From CAZEQK01 sp964514395 (lineage in GTDB: Bacteria > Bacillota > Bacilli > Tepidibacillales > Tepidibacillaceae), in contig CAZEQK010000022.1 in the NCBI GenBank assembly GCA_964514395.1, positions 1 through 49,610 on the forward strand: a stretch of 49,610 nt of DNA, given 5' to 3'. A program made the position numbers and the translations under genes. The notes beneath the pieces are model-generated. The model did not search any database, was not told where the DNA came from, and saw nothing but the letters and a program-made list of their open reading frames with translations. Below, in pieces: positions 30,576 through 36,737 of this stretch (positions are counted from its first letter, which is position 1; each line of letters begins with the position of its first letter).

Positions 30576-30732
30576 GAGAAGGTTTAAAATTGGTAGTGAT
30601 TATACAATATATGATACTGAAACTAAAAAATACGTTGATGAGAAAAGAGCATTTGTAAGAATGTTAAATGCATTGGAATCTATAATGTATGAAATGAGTA
30701 TAAAGGAAGATTTAACAAAAAAAGGTGATTGA
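30562..30732 (+). CDS. Small hypothetical protein
   Basis: 56 aa from GTG 30562, inside the end of the previous gene. Beta start (FKIGSDYTIYDTETKKYV) and helical end. Function unknown. Confidence 0.5.
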   Translation: MTFIKRRFKIGSDYTIYDTETKKYVDEKRAFVRMLNALESIMYEMSIKEDLTKKGD

Positions 30733-30887
30733 ATATTAAAATTATAGAATATATAGTAAAACGAATTATTAGAAGACAGAAAGCAAAAATTAAGCGGACT
30801 AATAGAGAGATAACAATTCTATTAAATAAGCAGAAGAAAGCAAAAGCCAAACTTACTACATTAAAGACTCTATTAGCCGAAATCTGA
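30729..30887 (+). CDS. Small basic helical protein, start uncertain
   Basis: 52 aa if TTG 30729 in GATTGA is used. GGTGAT sits directly on that TTG, but is 5 nt before an in-frame ATT at 30735, so ATT initiation is possible. Lys/Arg-rich continuous helix (RRQKAKIKRTNREITIL). Possible nucleic-acid binder. Confidence 0.5.
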   Translation: MNIKIIEYIVKRIIRRQKAKIKRTNREITILLNKQKKAKAKLTTLKTLLAEI

Positions 30888-30890
30888 ATC

Positions 30891-31100
30891 ATGAAGGCTG
30901 ATATAATCTTACGAATGCGTGACGGGAAGATATGGGTTTTTGAGAATGTAGAACGCTGGTCAGACTATGAAGACAAGCATGAAACTCTTATCGTAAAATA
31001 TGAACGGCGAAGCACGCCACGCAAGATTAAGATAAAAGAGATAGATAAGTTTGTGCTGATAAGTGATAGAGAAATTATAGTGAGGGATTATAAAGATTGA
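30891..31100 (+). CDS. Hypothetical beta-rich protein
   Basis: 69 aa, five short strands with basic loops (YERRSTPRKIKIKEID), suggesting a small barrel. The stop overlaps the next TTG. Function unknown. Confidence 0.55.
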   Translation: MKADIILRMRDGKIWVFENVERWSDYEDKHETLIVKYERRSTPRKIKIKEIDKFVLISDREIIVRDYKD

Positions 31101-31228
31101 GATATATACTAAAAATAGGTAAATTCGGTTGCTACTTTTACGATAGAGATGAAGATAGAGATCTCACTTTAAATGAAGTAATGAACCTACTGAATGAATT
31201 CGAAGAAAGCCGAAAGGTAAGAGGATAA
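31097..31228 (+). CDS. Small hypothetical protein
   Basis: 43 aa. TTG start with GAGGGAT at good spacing. A beta strand pair then an acidic helix (LNEVMNLLNEFEE). Overlaps the next ATG by one base. Confidence 0.5.
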   Translation: MRYILKIGKFGCYFYDRDEDRDLTLNEVMNLLNEFEESRKVRG

Positions 31229-31359
31229 TGATCGGTTGGATTATATTAACTGGAATAGTTGTAGCGTTTCTATTTGGAGCAAGCAGAGTAGCGAAGTATG
31301 TACCAGATGAATGGGTAATGGATCATTACTGGGATGATGAAGAGGATGATAAATCATGA
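31228..31359 (+). CDS. Single-pass membrane peptide
   Basis: 43 aa with one N-terminal membrane helix (IGWIILTGIVVAFLFG) and an acidic tail (DDEEDD). ATGA-coupled to the deoxyribosyltransferase-like gene. Function unknown. Confidence 0.5.
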   Translation: MIGWIILTGIVVAFLFGASRVAKYVPDEWVMDHYWDDEEDDKS

Positions 31360-31802
31360 AGGTATATCTTGCGCATCCGTATCTTAAGCGGAAAAGTAAT
31401 AAGAAATATAGAATTAAGAAAGCCCTCGAAGAACGCGGTCTTGAAGTAATAGATCCGTTTATCGGTGAGTTTAAAATTCTGCGCAAATATAATATTAAAG
31501 AATACTACGAATCGCCAGATTTTCGGGCGGCTGTAAGGATGTGGGAGAAGGATCTAAAACAGATTCGTTCAGCGGATCTTCTTGTAATATGGTTGCCGTT
31601 TGATTCTATAGGCACGTCGGCTGAGCTGATGTACGGGCTTGAATTCCAAAAAAGATTACGACATAGAGATACCGAACGTAAGTTCTTAATACAAATCATA
31701 TCGGATAAGAAGCATCCATTGTTTGCTTATGCGCTTAAGCATGGTAATCAGCAGTTTGCTTCGGTAAAGGATTTTGAGCAGATGAAAATAATGAGGTGGT
31801 AG
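31356..31802 (+). CDS. Nucleoside 2-deoxyribosyltransferase-like protein
   Basis: 148 aa. Opens VYLAHPY, then ADLLVIWLPFDSIGTSAELMYG at about 72-93. The Asp, the Pro loop and GT-x-x-EL belong to the N-deoxyribosyltransferase superfamily, with Glu as probable nucleophile. Such enzymes swap or hydrolyse bases on deoxynucleosides or dNMPs. With the dNTP diphosphohydrolase-like gene at 32802 it suggests remodelling of nucleotide pools. The substrate cannot be told; a regulatory (DUF4406-like) relative is possible. Confidence 0.7.
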   Translation: MKVYLAHPYLKRKSNKKYRIKKALEERGLEVIDPFIGEFKILRKYNIKEYYESPDFRAAVRMWEKDLKQIRSADLLVIWLPFDSIGTSAELMYGLEFQKRLRHRDTERKFLIQIISDKKHPLFAYALKHGNQQFASVKDFEQMKIMRW

Positions 31803-31804
31803 CT

Positions 31805-32137
31805 ATGCCATACTATACTGAAGAGGAATGGGAAGAAGGTTCTGGGGCAAATAGAGTAGACCCAGATAGAGATGTACGAGAACATAATGGGTATTTACGA
31901 AGAGGCGGTATAGTATCCACATCATTTCGAGATTTTATCCATCCGTATTTTATAGTAAGGGATTCATCAGAGCCTGCAATTGAACCCTATGGAATCCGTG
32001 TAGGAGAAATAGTACATGCTCCACCAGAGGCTGTGGAGAGACAAAAAATATCCCAAGCGGAGAATAACCAAATAATGGAATGGCAAGATATGAAGGATGA
32101 ACAGAAAAGTAAGAGCAAACTATGGGGATTCTTATGA
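31805..32137 (+). CDS. Hypothetical protein
   Basis: 110 aa from ATG 31805, preceded by GAGGTGG. Polar and charged, with a beta-like middle (YFIVRDSSEPAIEPYGIRVG). Ends KLWGFL; the codons for WGFL double as the GGGG ribosome site and the ATGA overlap for the next gene. Confidence 0.55.
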   Translation: MPYYTEEEWEEGSGANRVDPDRDVREHNGYLRRGGIVSTSFRDFIHPYFIVRDSSEPAIEPYGIRVGEIVHAPPEAVERQKISQAENNQIMEWQDMKDEQKSKSKLWGFL

Positions 32138-32325
32138 AGACCGATACATATGCTGATTATGTTATTGTTATAGTCGATGATGACGATTTTAAGAATATAA
32201 GATTTATAGATATGGATCATGAAAATTGTAGTGAAATTATAAGAGCCGAAGCAATACAAGATTGTCATTGGTATGTGATGAAAGAGGAAAAAAGGAAAGA
32301 AAATGAATTATGGGGGTTTCTATGA
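32134..32325 (+). CDS. Hypothetical acidic protein
   Basis: 63 aa. Strand-rich acidic start (ADYVIVIVDDDDFKNI). Ends ELWGFL, again overlapping the next start with GGGGG in the WG codons, so the same coupling cassette occurs twice in a row. Confidence 0.55.
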   Translation: MKTDTYADYVIVIVDDDDFKNIRFIDMDHENCSEIIRAEAIQDCHWYVMKEEKRKENELWGFL

Positions 32326-32453
32326 ACGAAGAATTTGATCCAGAAATAAGAATAATAGATTGCGATAAATATGGATGTGATTTATACAAATTTAATGGGC
32401 AAGCGCCGTGTTTTATGGGCAAATGTCCGTATACGGAGGATGAAGAAGATTGA
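32322..32453 (+). CDS. Small four-cysteine protein
   Basis: 43 aa with two CxxxxC pairs (CDKYGC, CFMGKC), an unusual spacing that could hold zinc or an Fe-S cluster. GGAGGAT near its end serves the next gene's TTG. Confidence 0.55.
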   Translation: MNEEFDPEIRIIDCDKYGCDLYKFNGQAPCFMGKCPYTEDEED

Positions 32454-32623
32454 ATGTTACATGTTGCAAGTGTAAGAAATTAATGAATATAGATTGGGTT
32501 TCTATAAGTGAAGATTTTGATATGACTTCAATTCGTTTCTTATGTAAAGAGTGTGGAATAGAAATAATCGTAGGAGTGAACACGGTAACAAAAATATTAG
32601 AAGAAGGTGTTATGAAATTATGA
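32450..32623 (+). CDS. Small zinc ribbon
   Basis: 57 aa from TTG in GATTGA, GGAGGAT upstream. CCKC and CKEC knuckles with strands between, then a short helix. ATGA coupling to the next gene. Confidence 0.6.
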   Translation: MNVTCCKCKKLMNIDWVSISEDFDMTSIRFLCKECGIEIIVGVNTVTKILEEGVMKL

Positions 32624-32802
32624 ATAGGGATTTTATAAGAGACTTTTTTCAGAAGATTCACAAGATCTTACCAGAGCTTGAGTATAATATTAATAGAGAC
32701 GATATACCTAACGTTAAGAATAAGTTACTGGATCTTGAATTAGAGTTTGTGATCTTTAAGAGGAAGTTGATAAAAGAGTATCGTAAGGAGAGAGAGTTCT
32801 AA
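32620..32802 (+). CDS. Small helical protein
   Basis: 60 aa from ATG 32620. Charged helices (FIRDFFQKIHKILPELEY, LDLELEFVIFKRKLI). The longer frame from 32551 is a shadow of the previous gene. The stop overlaps the next start by one base. Confidence 0.55.
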   Translation: MNRDFIRDFFQKIHKILPELEYNINRDDIPNVKNKLLDLELEFVIFKRKLIKEYRKEREF

Positions 32803-33119
32803 TGCATTTACCTACACTACCAGAGGATTTAAAGAATAAAGAAGGTCGTAAAGATGATGACGGAAAACTACGCTGGGATTTACTACCTTACGATGCAGTA
32901 GAAAAAATAGTGGAAATATTAACATTTGGGGCACGAAAGTATGAGCCGAACAATTGGCAGAATAATAAGGAATGGCAATATCAAGCGGCATTAATGCGTC
33001 ATTTTTGTAAATATATGTGTGATGAAGATTACGATGACGAATCGGGCTTACTACACTTGGCACATCTGGCGTGTAATGCATTGTTCTTGATATGGAAAAA
33101 AATACATGAGAGTGATTAA
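32802..33119 (+). CDS. dATP/dGTP diphosphohydrolase-like protein (DUF5664 type)
   Basis: 105 aa. The family signature is nearly complete: KDDDGKLRWDLLP, then FGARKYEPNNW, a central ALMRHF, and ESGLLHLAHLACNALFLI. These helices carry the Glu/Asp/His metal site of an all-alpha NTP pyrophosphohydrolase-like fold annotated as dATP/dGTP diphosphohydrolase. Probable role is adjusting viral dNTP pools, together with the gene at 31356. Confidence 0.8.
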   Translation: MHLPTLPEDLKNKEGRKDDDGKLRWDLLPYDAVEKIVEILTFGARKYEPNNWQNNKEWQYQAALMRHFCKYMCDEDYDDESGLLHLAHLACNALFLIWKKIHESD

Positions 33120-33120
33120 T

Positions 33121-33258
33121 ATGAATGAAGATATTAAAAAAGACTTAGAAGATATTAAGTCTACATTGAACGAATTAACTAAAATACTTTTTGCGATTCA
33201 TCTTACTTTATATGAGAAAAGAAATTGGAAAAAATATCATAAAAAAATTTCTTGCTAA
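33121..33258 (+). CDS. Small helical protein
   Basis: 45 aa, helical and charged (DIKKDLEDIKSTLNELTKI), a probable coiled coil with a basic tail. Overlapped at its end by the gene at 33212. Confidence 0.5.
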   Translation: MNEDIKKDLEDIKSTLNELTKILFAIHLTLYEKRNWKKYHKKISC

Positions 33259-33310
33259 TATTATAGAGGCAGAAAATTTTTTTAAAGAGAAGAAAGGTGA
33301 TGGAGCATAA
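33212..33310 (+). CDS. Very small basic protein
   Basis: 32 aa, basic helix (GKNIIKKFLANIIEAENF). Its stop overlaps the proposed ATA start of the next gene (ATAA), and its GGTGAT codons form that gene's ribosome site, which argues that both are expressed. Confidence 0.42.
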   Translation: MRKEIGKNIIKKFLANIIEAENFFKEKKGDGA

Positions 33311-33474
33311 CGATAGTTAGACAAGATTTTGGAATAACAAATAGCCGCATAGCTGGACTATTTGAAGTAGATATTCAATTAACTTTCGATCATATAGATT
33401 CAATGGAGAAAGCAAAGGATATAATTAATAAAATAATAGATTATGCACAGGAGGTGGATAAGCAATGGATTTAG
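33307..33474 (+). CDS. Hypothetical protein with apparent ATA start
   Basis: 55 aa. GGTGAT (33298-33303 region) lies about 5 nt before ATA 33307, which overlaps the preceding stop as ATAA. The upstream in-frame stop leaves only TGG-AGC before it, and the first internal ATG is past the middle. Strand-rich first half (GLFEVDIQLTFDHI) and a helix with KAKDIINKIIDYAQ. It overlaps the phosphoesterase start by 10 bases and carries its GGAGG site. Function unknown. Confidence 0.58.
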   Translation: MTIVRQDFGITNSRIAGLFEVDIQLTFDHIDSMEKAKDIINKIIDYAQEVDKQWI

Positions 33475-34232
33475 TAAAATTGAAATGGGAAGTGCCGAAA
33501 GGTGAAGATGGCGCTCATCTGGCGGCTATAAGCGATATACATAAAGGAAATAGATTTCACGACGAAAAGACATGGGTTATAAATCGTGATTGGTTATACG
33601 ACCATAAAGAGCAATATATATTACTATTAGGAGATCTTATAGAATGTAGTTCAAAACATACTTTAGGCTTAGAAGACCAAGTAATGGAAGTAGACGAGCA
33701 GATAGATCTCATAGAAAAAGATTTACTACCATTTGCCGAAGAAGGTCGTATAATAGGATTAATAATCGGAAACCATGAAGAACGTGCTAAAAAGCATGCT
33801 TCAATAGATGTAATGCGAACTATAGCCAAATACTTAAATGTTCCATATTTCGGGGCTGCTCAAGTTCTGTACACAAGAGTAAGAAACGAGGGCAAAAAAC
33901 GTGGTCAAAATTACGTCATATATGCAAAGCATGGTAGTTCTTTTGCACGACAAGCTGGTGGGAAGATTAATGCGGTAATGCGGATGAGGGATATTGTAAA
34001 AGCGGATTTGTATTTACATGCGCATATGCATGACCTTATGCATGAAGTACAAGATGTATATGAAGTGGATAGAGGTAGTATGAGATTACATAGGAAACAT
34101 TTCGTGGTAACTGGCGGCTATCTAAAATATGGCGGTTATGTTGAGAAGAAAGGATATGCGCCTACTGGACCAAGTGGATCGGCTCGTATTAAATTTCATT
34201 CTGATGAGCATAGGATTACGGTGAAGATCTGA
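33465..34232 (+). CDS. Calcineurin-like metallophosphoesterase
   Basis: 255 aa with all motifs in order: SDIH (about 24), LGDLIE (about 55), GNHEE (about 104), KHG (about 155) and HAHMHD (about 188-193), which bind two metals. Single-domain, without an Rad50/SbcC partner in the window. Viral members of this family act as nucleases or phosphodiesterases. DNA processing or cleavage of a nucleotide signal are both possible. GGAGG precedes the ATG. Confidence 0.85.
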   Translation: MDLVKLKWEVPKGEDGAHLAAISDIHKGNRFHDEKTWVINRDWLYDHKEQYILLLGDLIECSSKHTLGLEDQVMEVDEQIDLIEKDLLPFAEEGRIIGLIIGNHEERAKKHASIDVMRTIAKYLNVPYFGAAQVLYTRVRNEGKKRGQNYVIYAKHGSSFARQAGGKINAVMRMRDIVKADLYLHAHMHDLMHEVQDVYEVDRGSMRLHRKHFVVTGGYLKYGGYVEKKGYAPTGPSGSARIKFHSDEHRITVKI

Positions 34233-34369
34233 TGCTGTTAATAATACTACTTTTAATTTATGATTCATTAATGATGTTTTTAATGGGTTATAAAGTAAGA
34301 GAGATACAAGAACCTTTGAAGGAACGAAAACAATTAAGAGCTGGAATGGATATTCTTGAAGAATACTAA
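34232..34369 (+). CDS. Small membrane-anchored protein
   Basis: 45 aa. N-terminal membrane helix (LLIILLLIYDSLMMFLMG) and a charged C-terminal helix. ATGA-type overlap with the phosphoesterase stop. Topology like phage spanin or Rz-type peptides, but no partner is evident. Confidence 0.5.
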   Translation: MLLIILLLIYDSLMMFLMGYKVREIQEPLKERKQLRAGMDILEEY

Positions 34370-34727
34370 AGAACGAATGCCTTTTAAACTCCGATTGAAG
34401 AATCTTAAATATAAGATTAAATTATTCTTTAAATATAGACTATTTCCCAAGAAAGAATATATTAAATCATTAGAGTATCGTAGAGATGAAGTAATTAGTC
34501 GGGCGAAGCATTTTGCTAACCGTACCTTTCCCGATCATTTACTTGAAGAGCCAATGGCTAATATGATCAAGTGGGTAGTTGAGCCGCATATACAAGATCA
34601 TTACGATGTGTATAATCCAGTACCAGATACAGATGATAGAGGTGCTGAGAGGGCGGTAATGAAGATTATGGAACTACGTGAGAAGATTGAAAAAAAAGGA
34701 CTTAATGAAGGAACTAACGATTCTTAA
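34356..34727 (+). CDS. Hypothetical basic protein
   Basis: 123 aa from TTG 34356, which has a GGAATGGA upstream; ATG 34377 is the alternative. Strongly basic amphipathic N-terminus (FKLRLKNLKYKIKLFF), then helices. Possibly membrane-surface or nucleic-acid associated. Function unknown. Confidence 0.55.
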   Translation: MKNTKERMPFKLRLKNLKYKIKLFFKYRLFPKKEYIKSLEYRRDEVISRAKHFANRTFPDHLLEEPMANMIKWVVEPHIQDHYDVYNPVPDTDDRGAERAVMKIMELREKIEKKGLNEGTNDS

Positions 34728-35085
34728 ATTTCTGCTTGGTCACGTCTTCGAGACTTGTAATATACATAAGAGGTCTATGATGCAAATGGCTGGACAGCCT
34801 ATACTCATCGCTTTAAATGATTATATGTTTGTCTTTGATATACATACCTTTATGGAGTATTTTATGGAGAAATATAACGGCGAGATCACCGATGAGGTAA
34901 TAGAAGATTATTTGAAAGAAGAACAGCAAACATGGAATAAACATGCCAATGAAATATTAGTGCCGTTGTTGAAGGTTCAAGCCGAAGCTCGTAAGAATTT
35001 ATATGACCAAAATTTGGGAACGCAAGAGGAAGAAGAAGCCGAAGAGAAGAAGGAGACCGAAGATACAGGGCGGATGTACTCATGA
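34705..35085 (+). CDS. Hypothetical helical protein
   Basis: 126 aa from ATG 34705, after AGGA. All-helical core, ending in a highly acidic tail (EEEEAEEKKETED). Overlaps the next gene (ATGA). Function unknown. Confidence 0.55.
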   Translation: MKELTILKFLLGHVFETCNIHKRSMMQMAGQPILIALNDYMFVFDIHTFMEYFMEKYNGEITDEVIEDYLKEEQQTWNKHANEILVPLLKVQAEARKNLYDQNLGTQEEEEAEEKKETEDTGRMYS

Positions 35086-35180
35086 GTGACGATTTTGTTT
35101 ATGATATATTAGTTTTTATTACCTTAGTTGTATTTTTTTTATCTGTGGCAGTTATATTGGGAGTATATATATATGAGTAG
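35082..35180 (+). CDS. Single-pass membrane peptide
   Basis: 32 aa, one membrane helix (ILVFITLVVFFLSVAVIL) after an acidic head. Overlaps the next gene by 8 bases. A GGGAG near its end serves that gene. Confidence 0.48.
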   Translation: MSDDFVYDILVFITLVVFFLSVAVILGVYIYE

Positions 35181-35460
35181 ACAAAAAACAGTTGTGGTCA
35201 ATAAGCGTACAATTCCGTTGTTTCTTGTACCACTCTACTTTCTATTTATACTGGGGAAGTTAACAATATATAACCCAATCAAATGCGTAATTGGTTGGAT
35301 ACGATTTAGGCGACGTAATAAGCCTAAGAAAGTTCCTAAGCATGTAACTAACCTAATCGGGAACTTAAAAAATAAGAAAAGGGACTGTATATACTGTGGT
35401 AATGAGTTATCCAGTCCTTATATTACGACTTGTTCTTACTGCGGAACTACAATTCCGTAG
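35173..35460 (+). CDS. Membrane-anchored zinc-ribbon protein
   Basis: 95 aa from ATG 35173 (the frame is open further upstream, inside the previous gene). One membrane helix (about 13-30), a basic linker (RFRRRNKPKKVPK) and a C-terminal zinc ribbon (CIYC, CSYC). Last gene of the plus-strand array; its end overlaps the end of the convergent gene at 35447. Confidence 0.62.
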   Translation: MSRQKTVVVNKRTIPLFLVPLYFLFILGKLTIYNPIKCVIGWIRFRRRNKPKKVPKHVTNLIGNLKNKKRDCIYCGNELSSPYITTCSYCGTTIP

Positions 35461-35722
35461 TCTTTCCATTACCATTTTCATATCCGTTTTTCATAATTCT
35501 CATTATAGCGTATGCAAATAAGGCTACGCCAGCAATATATACACCAATAAAGAAATCGGCAAATATAGCTGGTAACCAGAGATGCATGAGGAAAGTCCAA
35601 ACGGGAGTGAATAACGCAGCGACAGTGGATAAGAATCCGCCTAATTTTGCGCTTATTTTTCTTAGATTCTTTAATAGATTATTTTTCCAAAAACTTTTCA
35701 ATTTTTTCCAAATTGCGCCCAT
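35447..35722 (-). CDS. Small membrane protein, last gene of the late array
   Basis: 91 aa. A basic amphipathic N-terminus (WKKLKSFWKNNLLKNLRK) precedes two membrane helices (about 30-75) and a polar tail. Size and topology fit a holin-like protein, but there is no endolysin nearby to support it. Confidence 0.55.
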   Translation of the reverse strand: MGAIWKKLKSFWKNNLLKNLRKISAKLGGFLSTVAALFTPVWTFLMHLWLPAIFADFFIGVYIAGVALFAYAIMRIMKNGYENGNGKTTEL

Positions 35723-35740
35723 TTTTCTGAACGTTTTTTA

Positions 35741-35951
35741 ATTTTTATATTATTATAATAGAATTCGTTCAATATAAAAATATATTTACAGTTATATAGT
35801 TAATTATCTGTAATTATATATAATTACTCATTTTTCGTAAGAAAAGTATCTCTTCATATGATTTAATATAGGGTAAATGAAAATGAAGAAATACCTCTTA
35901 TTCTGTTATGAGTAGAAGCTGCCTATTCATATCAAAATTGATAAAATGCTG
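35741..35951. other. Short non-coding gap within the minus-strand array
   Basis: About 210 bp, very AT-rich. On the minus strand 35745-35800 reads as a T-run, TTGAACGAATTCTATTATAA and an A/T run, a degenerate likeness of the late promoter elements, and could drive 35722-35447. No gene is seen. Confidence 0.4.
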
Positions 35952-36056
35952 TCAGTCGATTTTTTTATTATCAATTCTCGATGCTAAATATAATATTATA
36001 ATACCAAAAATAATTCCTCGTATAATATTTGGAAGATCCCATTCAAATTCAAACAC
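35952..36056 (-). CDS. Single-pass membrane peptide
   Basis: 34 aa from GTG 36056, which overlaps the previous stop. One membrane helix (IIRGIIFGIIILYLA) with charged ends. Function unknown. Confidence 0.42.
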   Translation of the reverse strand: MFEFEWDLPNIIRGIIFGIIILYLASRIDNKKID

Positions 36057-36345
36057 GACCTTCTCGCCATAAAAAATATACTAATATTAATACAAGTATC
36101 CATTCAAATAATGGATTCATAATAGTAAAAAATAAAAGAAGTAATAATGAAGAGCCGATAAAGGCGATTTTTTGCCACCATTTTCGTAGTTTGAGACCTA
36201 TACCGAAGATAAAAGAAAAAAAACCTATAAACGCCGATATACCATGCAGTCCAAAATAATTACGATCTACACTAAAGAAAGCAGCGCCTATTAAAGCACA
36301 ACTACCTATTAGCTTTAGCTTCCTCGTTAAGTTTAATAATTTCAT
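36049..36345 (-). CDS. Membrane protein
   Basis: 98 aa from ATG 36345, after GGTGG (GTG 36354 possible). Three membrane helices covering most of the length with short basic loops. Overlaps its upstream neighbour. Possibly part of a lysis or membrane-exit set with 35447, 35952 and 36302; inference only. Confidence 0.55.
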   Translation of the reverse strand: MKLLNLTRKLKLIGSCALIGAAFFSVDRNYFGLHGISAFIGFFSFIFGIGLKLRKWWQKIAFIGSSLLLLLFFTIMNPLFEWILVLILVYFLWREGRV

Positions 36346-36523
36346 ATAAACCACCTATACCTAACCATATATCAAATAATAGTGGACATATACTATAGTC
36401 CGAAGAACCTAAATCGCTAATTGGATTAAGAAAAAAAGTATATCCACTGTAGACAAAAGCTGTAAGTCCAAGCGCTGCCAATATTACAATCCAAACCATA
36501 AAGAATGGTGTATGAGGATTCAT
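36302..36523 (-). CDS. Membrane protein
   Basis: 73 aa. Two hydrophobic helices (about 8-32 and 46-60). Starts in an ATGA overlap with the preceding gene. Function unknown. Confidence 0.55.
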   Translation of the reverse strand: MNPHTPFFMVWIVILAALGLTAFVYSGYTFFLNPISDLGSSDYSICPLLFDIWLGIGGLYEIIKLNEEAKANR

Positions 36524-36729
36524 GAATATAATCCGTTACATTCTTTGTTTTCGTTTGAGTTTTGTCCTTTAAGTAAGGTAAATAATAATATAAGTTCTGC
36601 GGTCATATTAGCCAACAGAAACTTTATATCTTTATTGGATAATTCTATTTCTTCATCTTCTAATACTTCAAGATTTTTTCTTAATGTTTCAATCTCTAAA
36701 TCTAAGTTTGTCAATTCTTCTTCTGTCAT
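36520..36729 (-). CDS. Small coiled-coil protein
   Basis: 69 aa, acidic helix (LEIETLRKNLEVLEDEEIEL) then a hydrophobic stretch (LLANMTAELILLFTLL). Lies 8 bp after the tail hub gene, so it may be a tail or membrane accessory. Function unknown. Confidence 0.55.
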   Translation of the reverse strand: MTEEELTNLDLEIETLRKNLEVLEDEEIELSNKDIKFLLANMTAELILLFTLLKGQNSNENKECNGLYS

Positions 36730-36737
36730 AATTCACC

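Noticed and set aside
35447..36729. Holin/endolysin lysis cassette
   Set aside because: Several small membrane proteins but no recognisable cell-wall hydrolase; not called as lysis genes.
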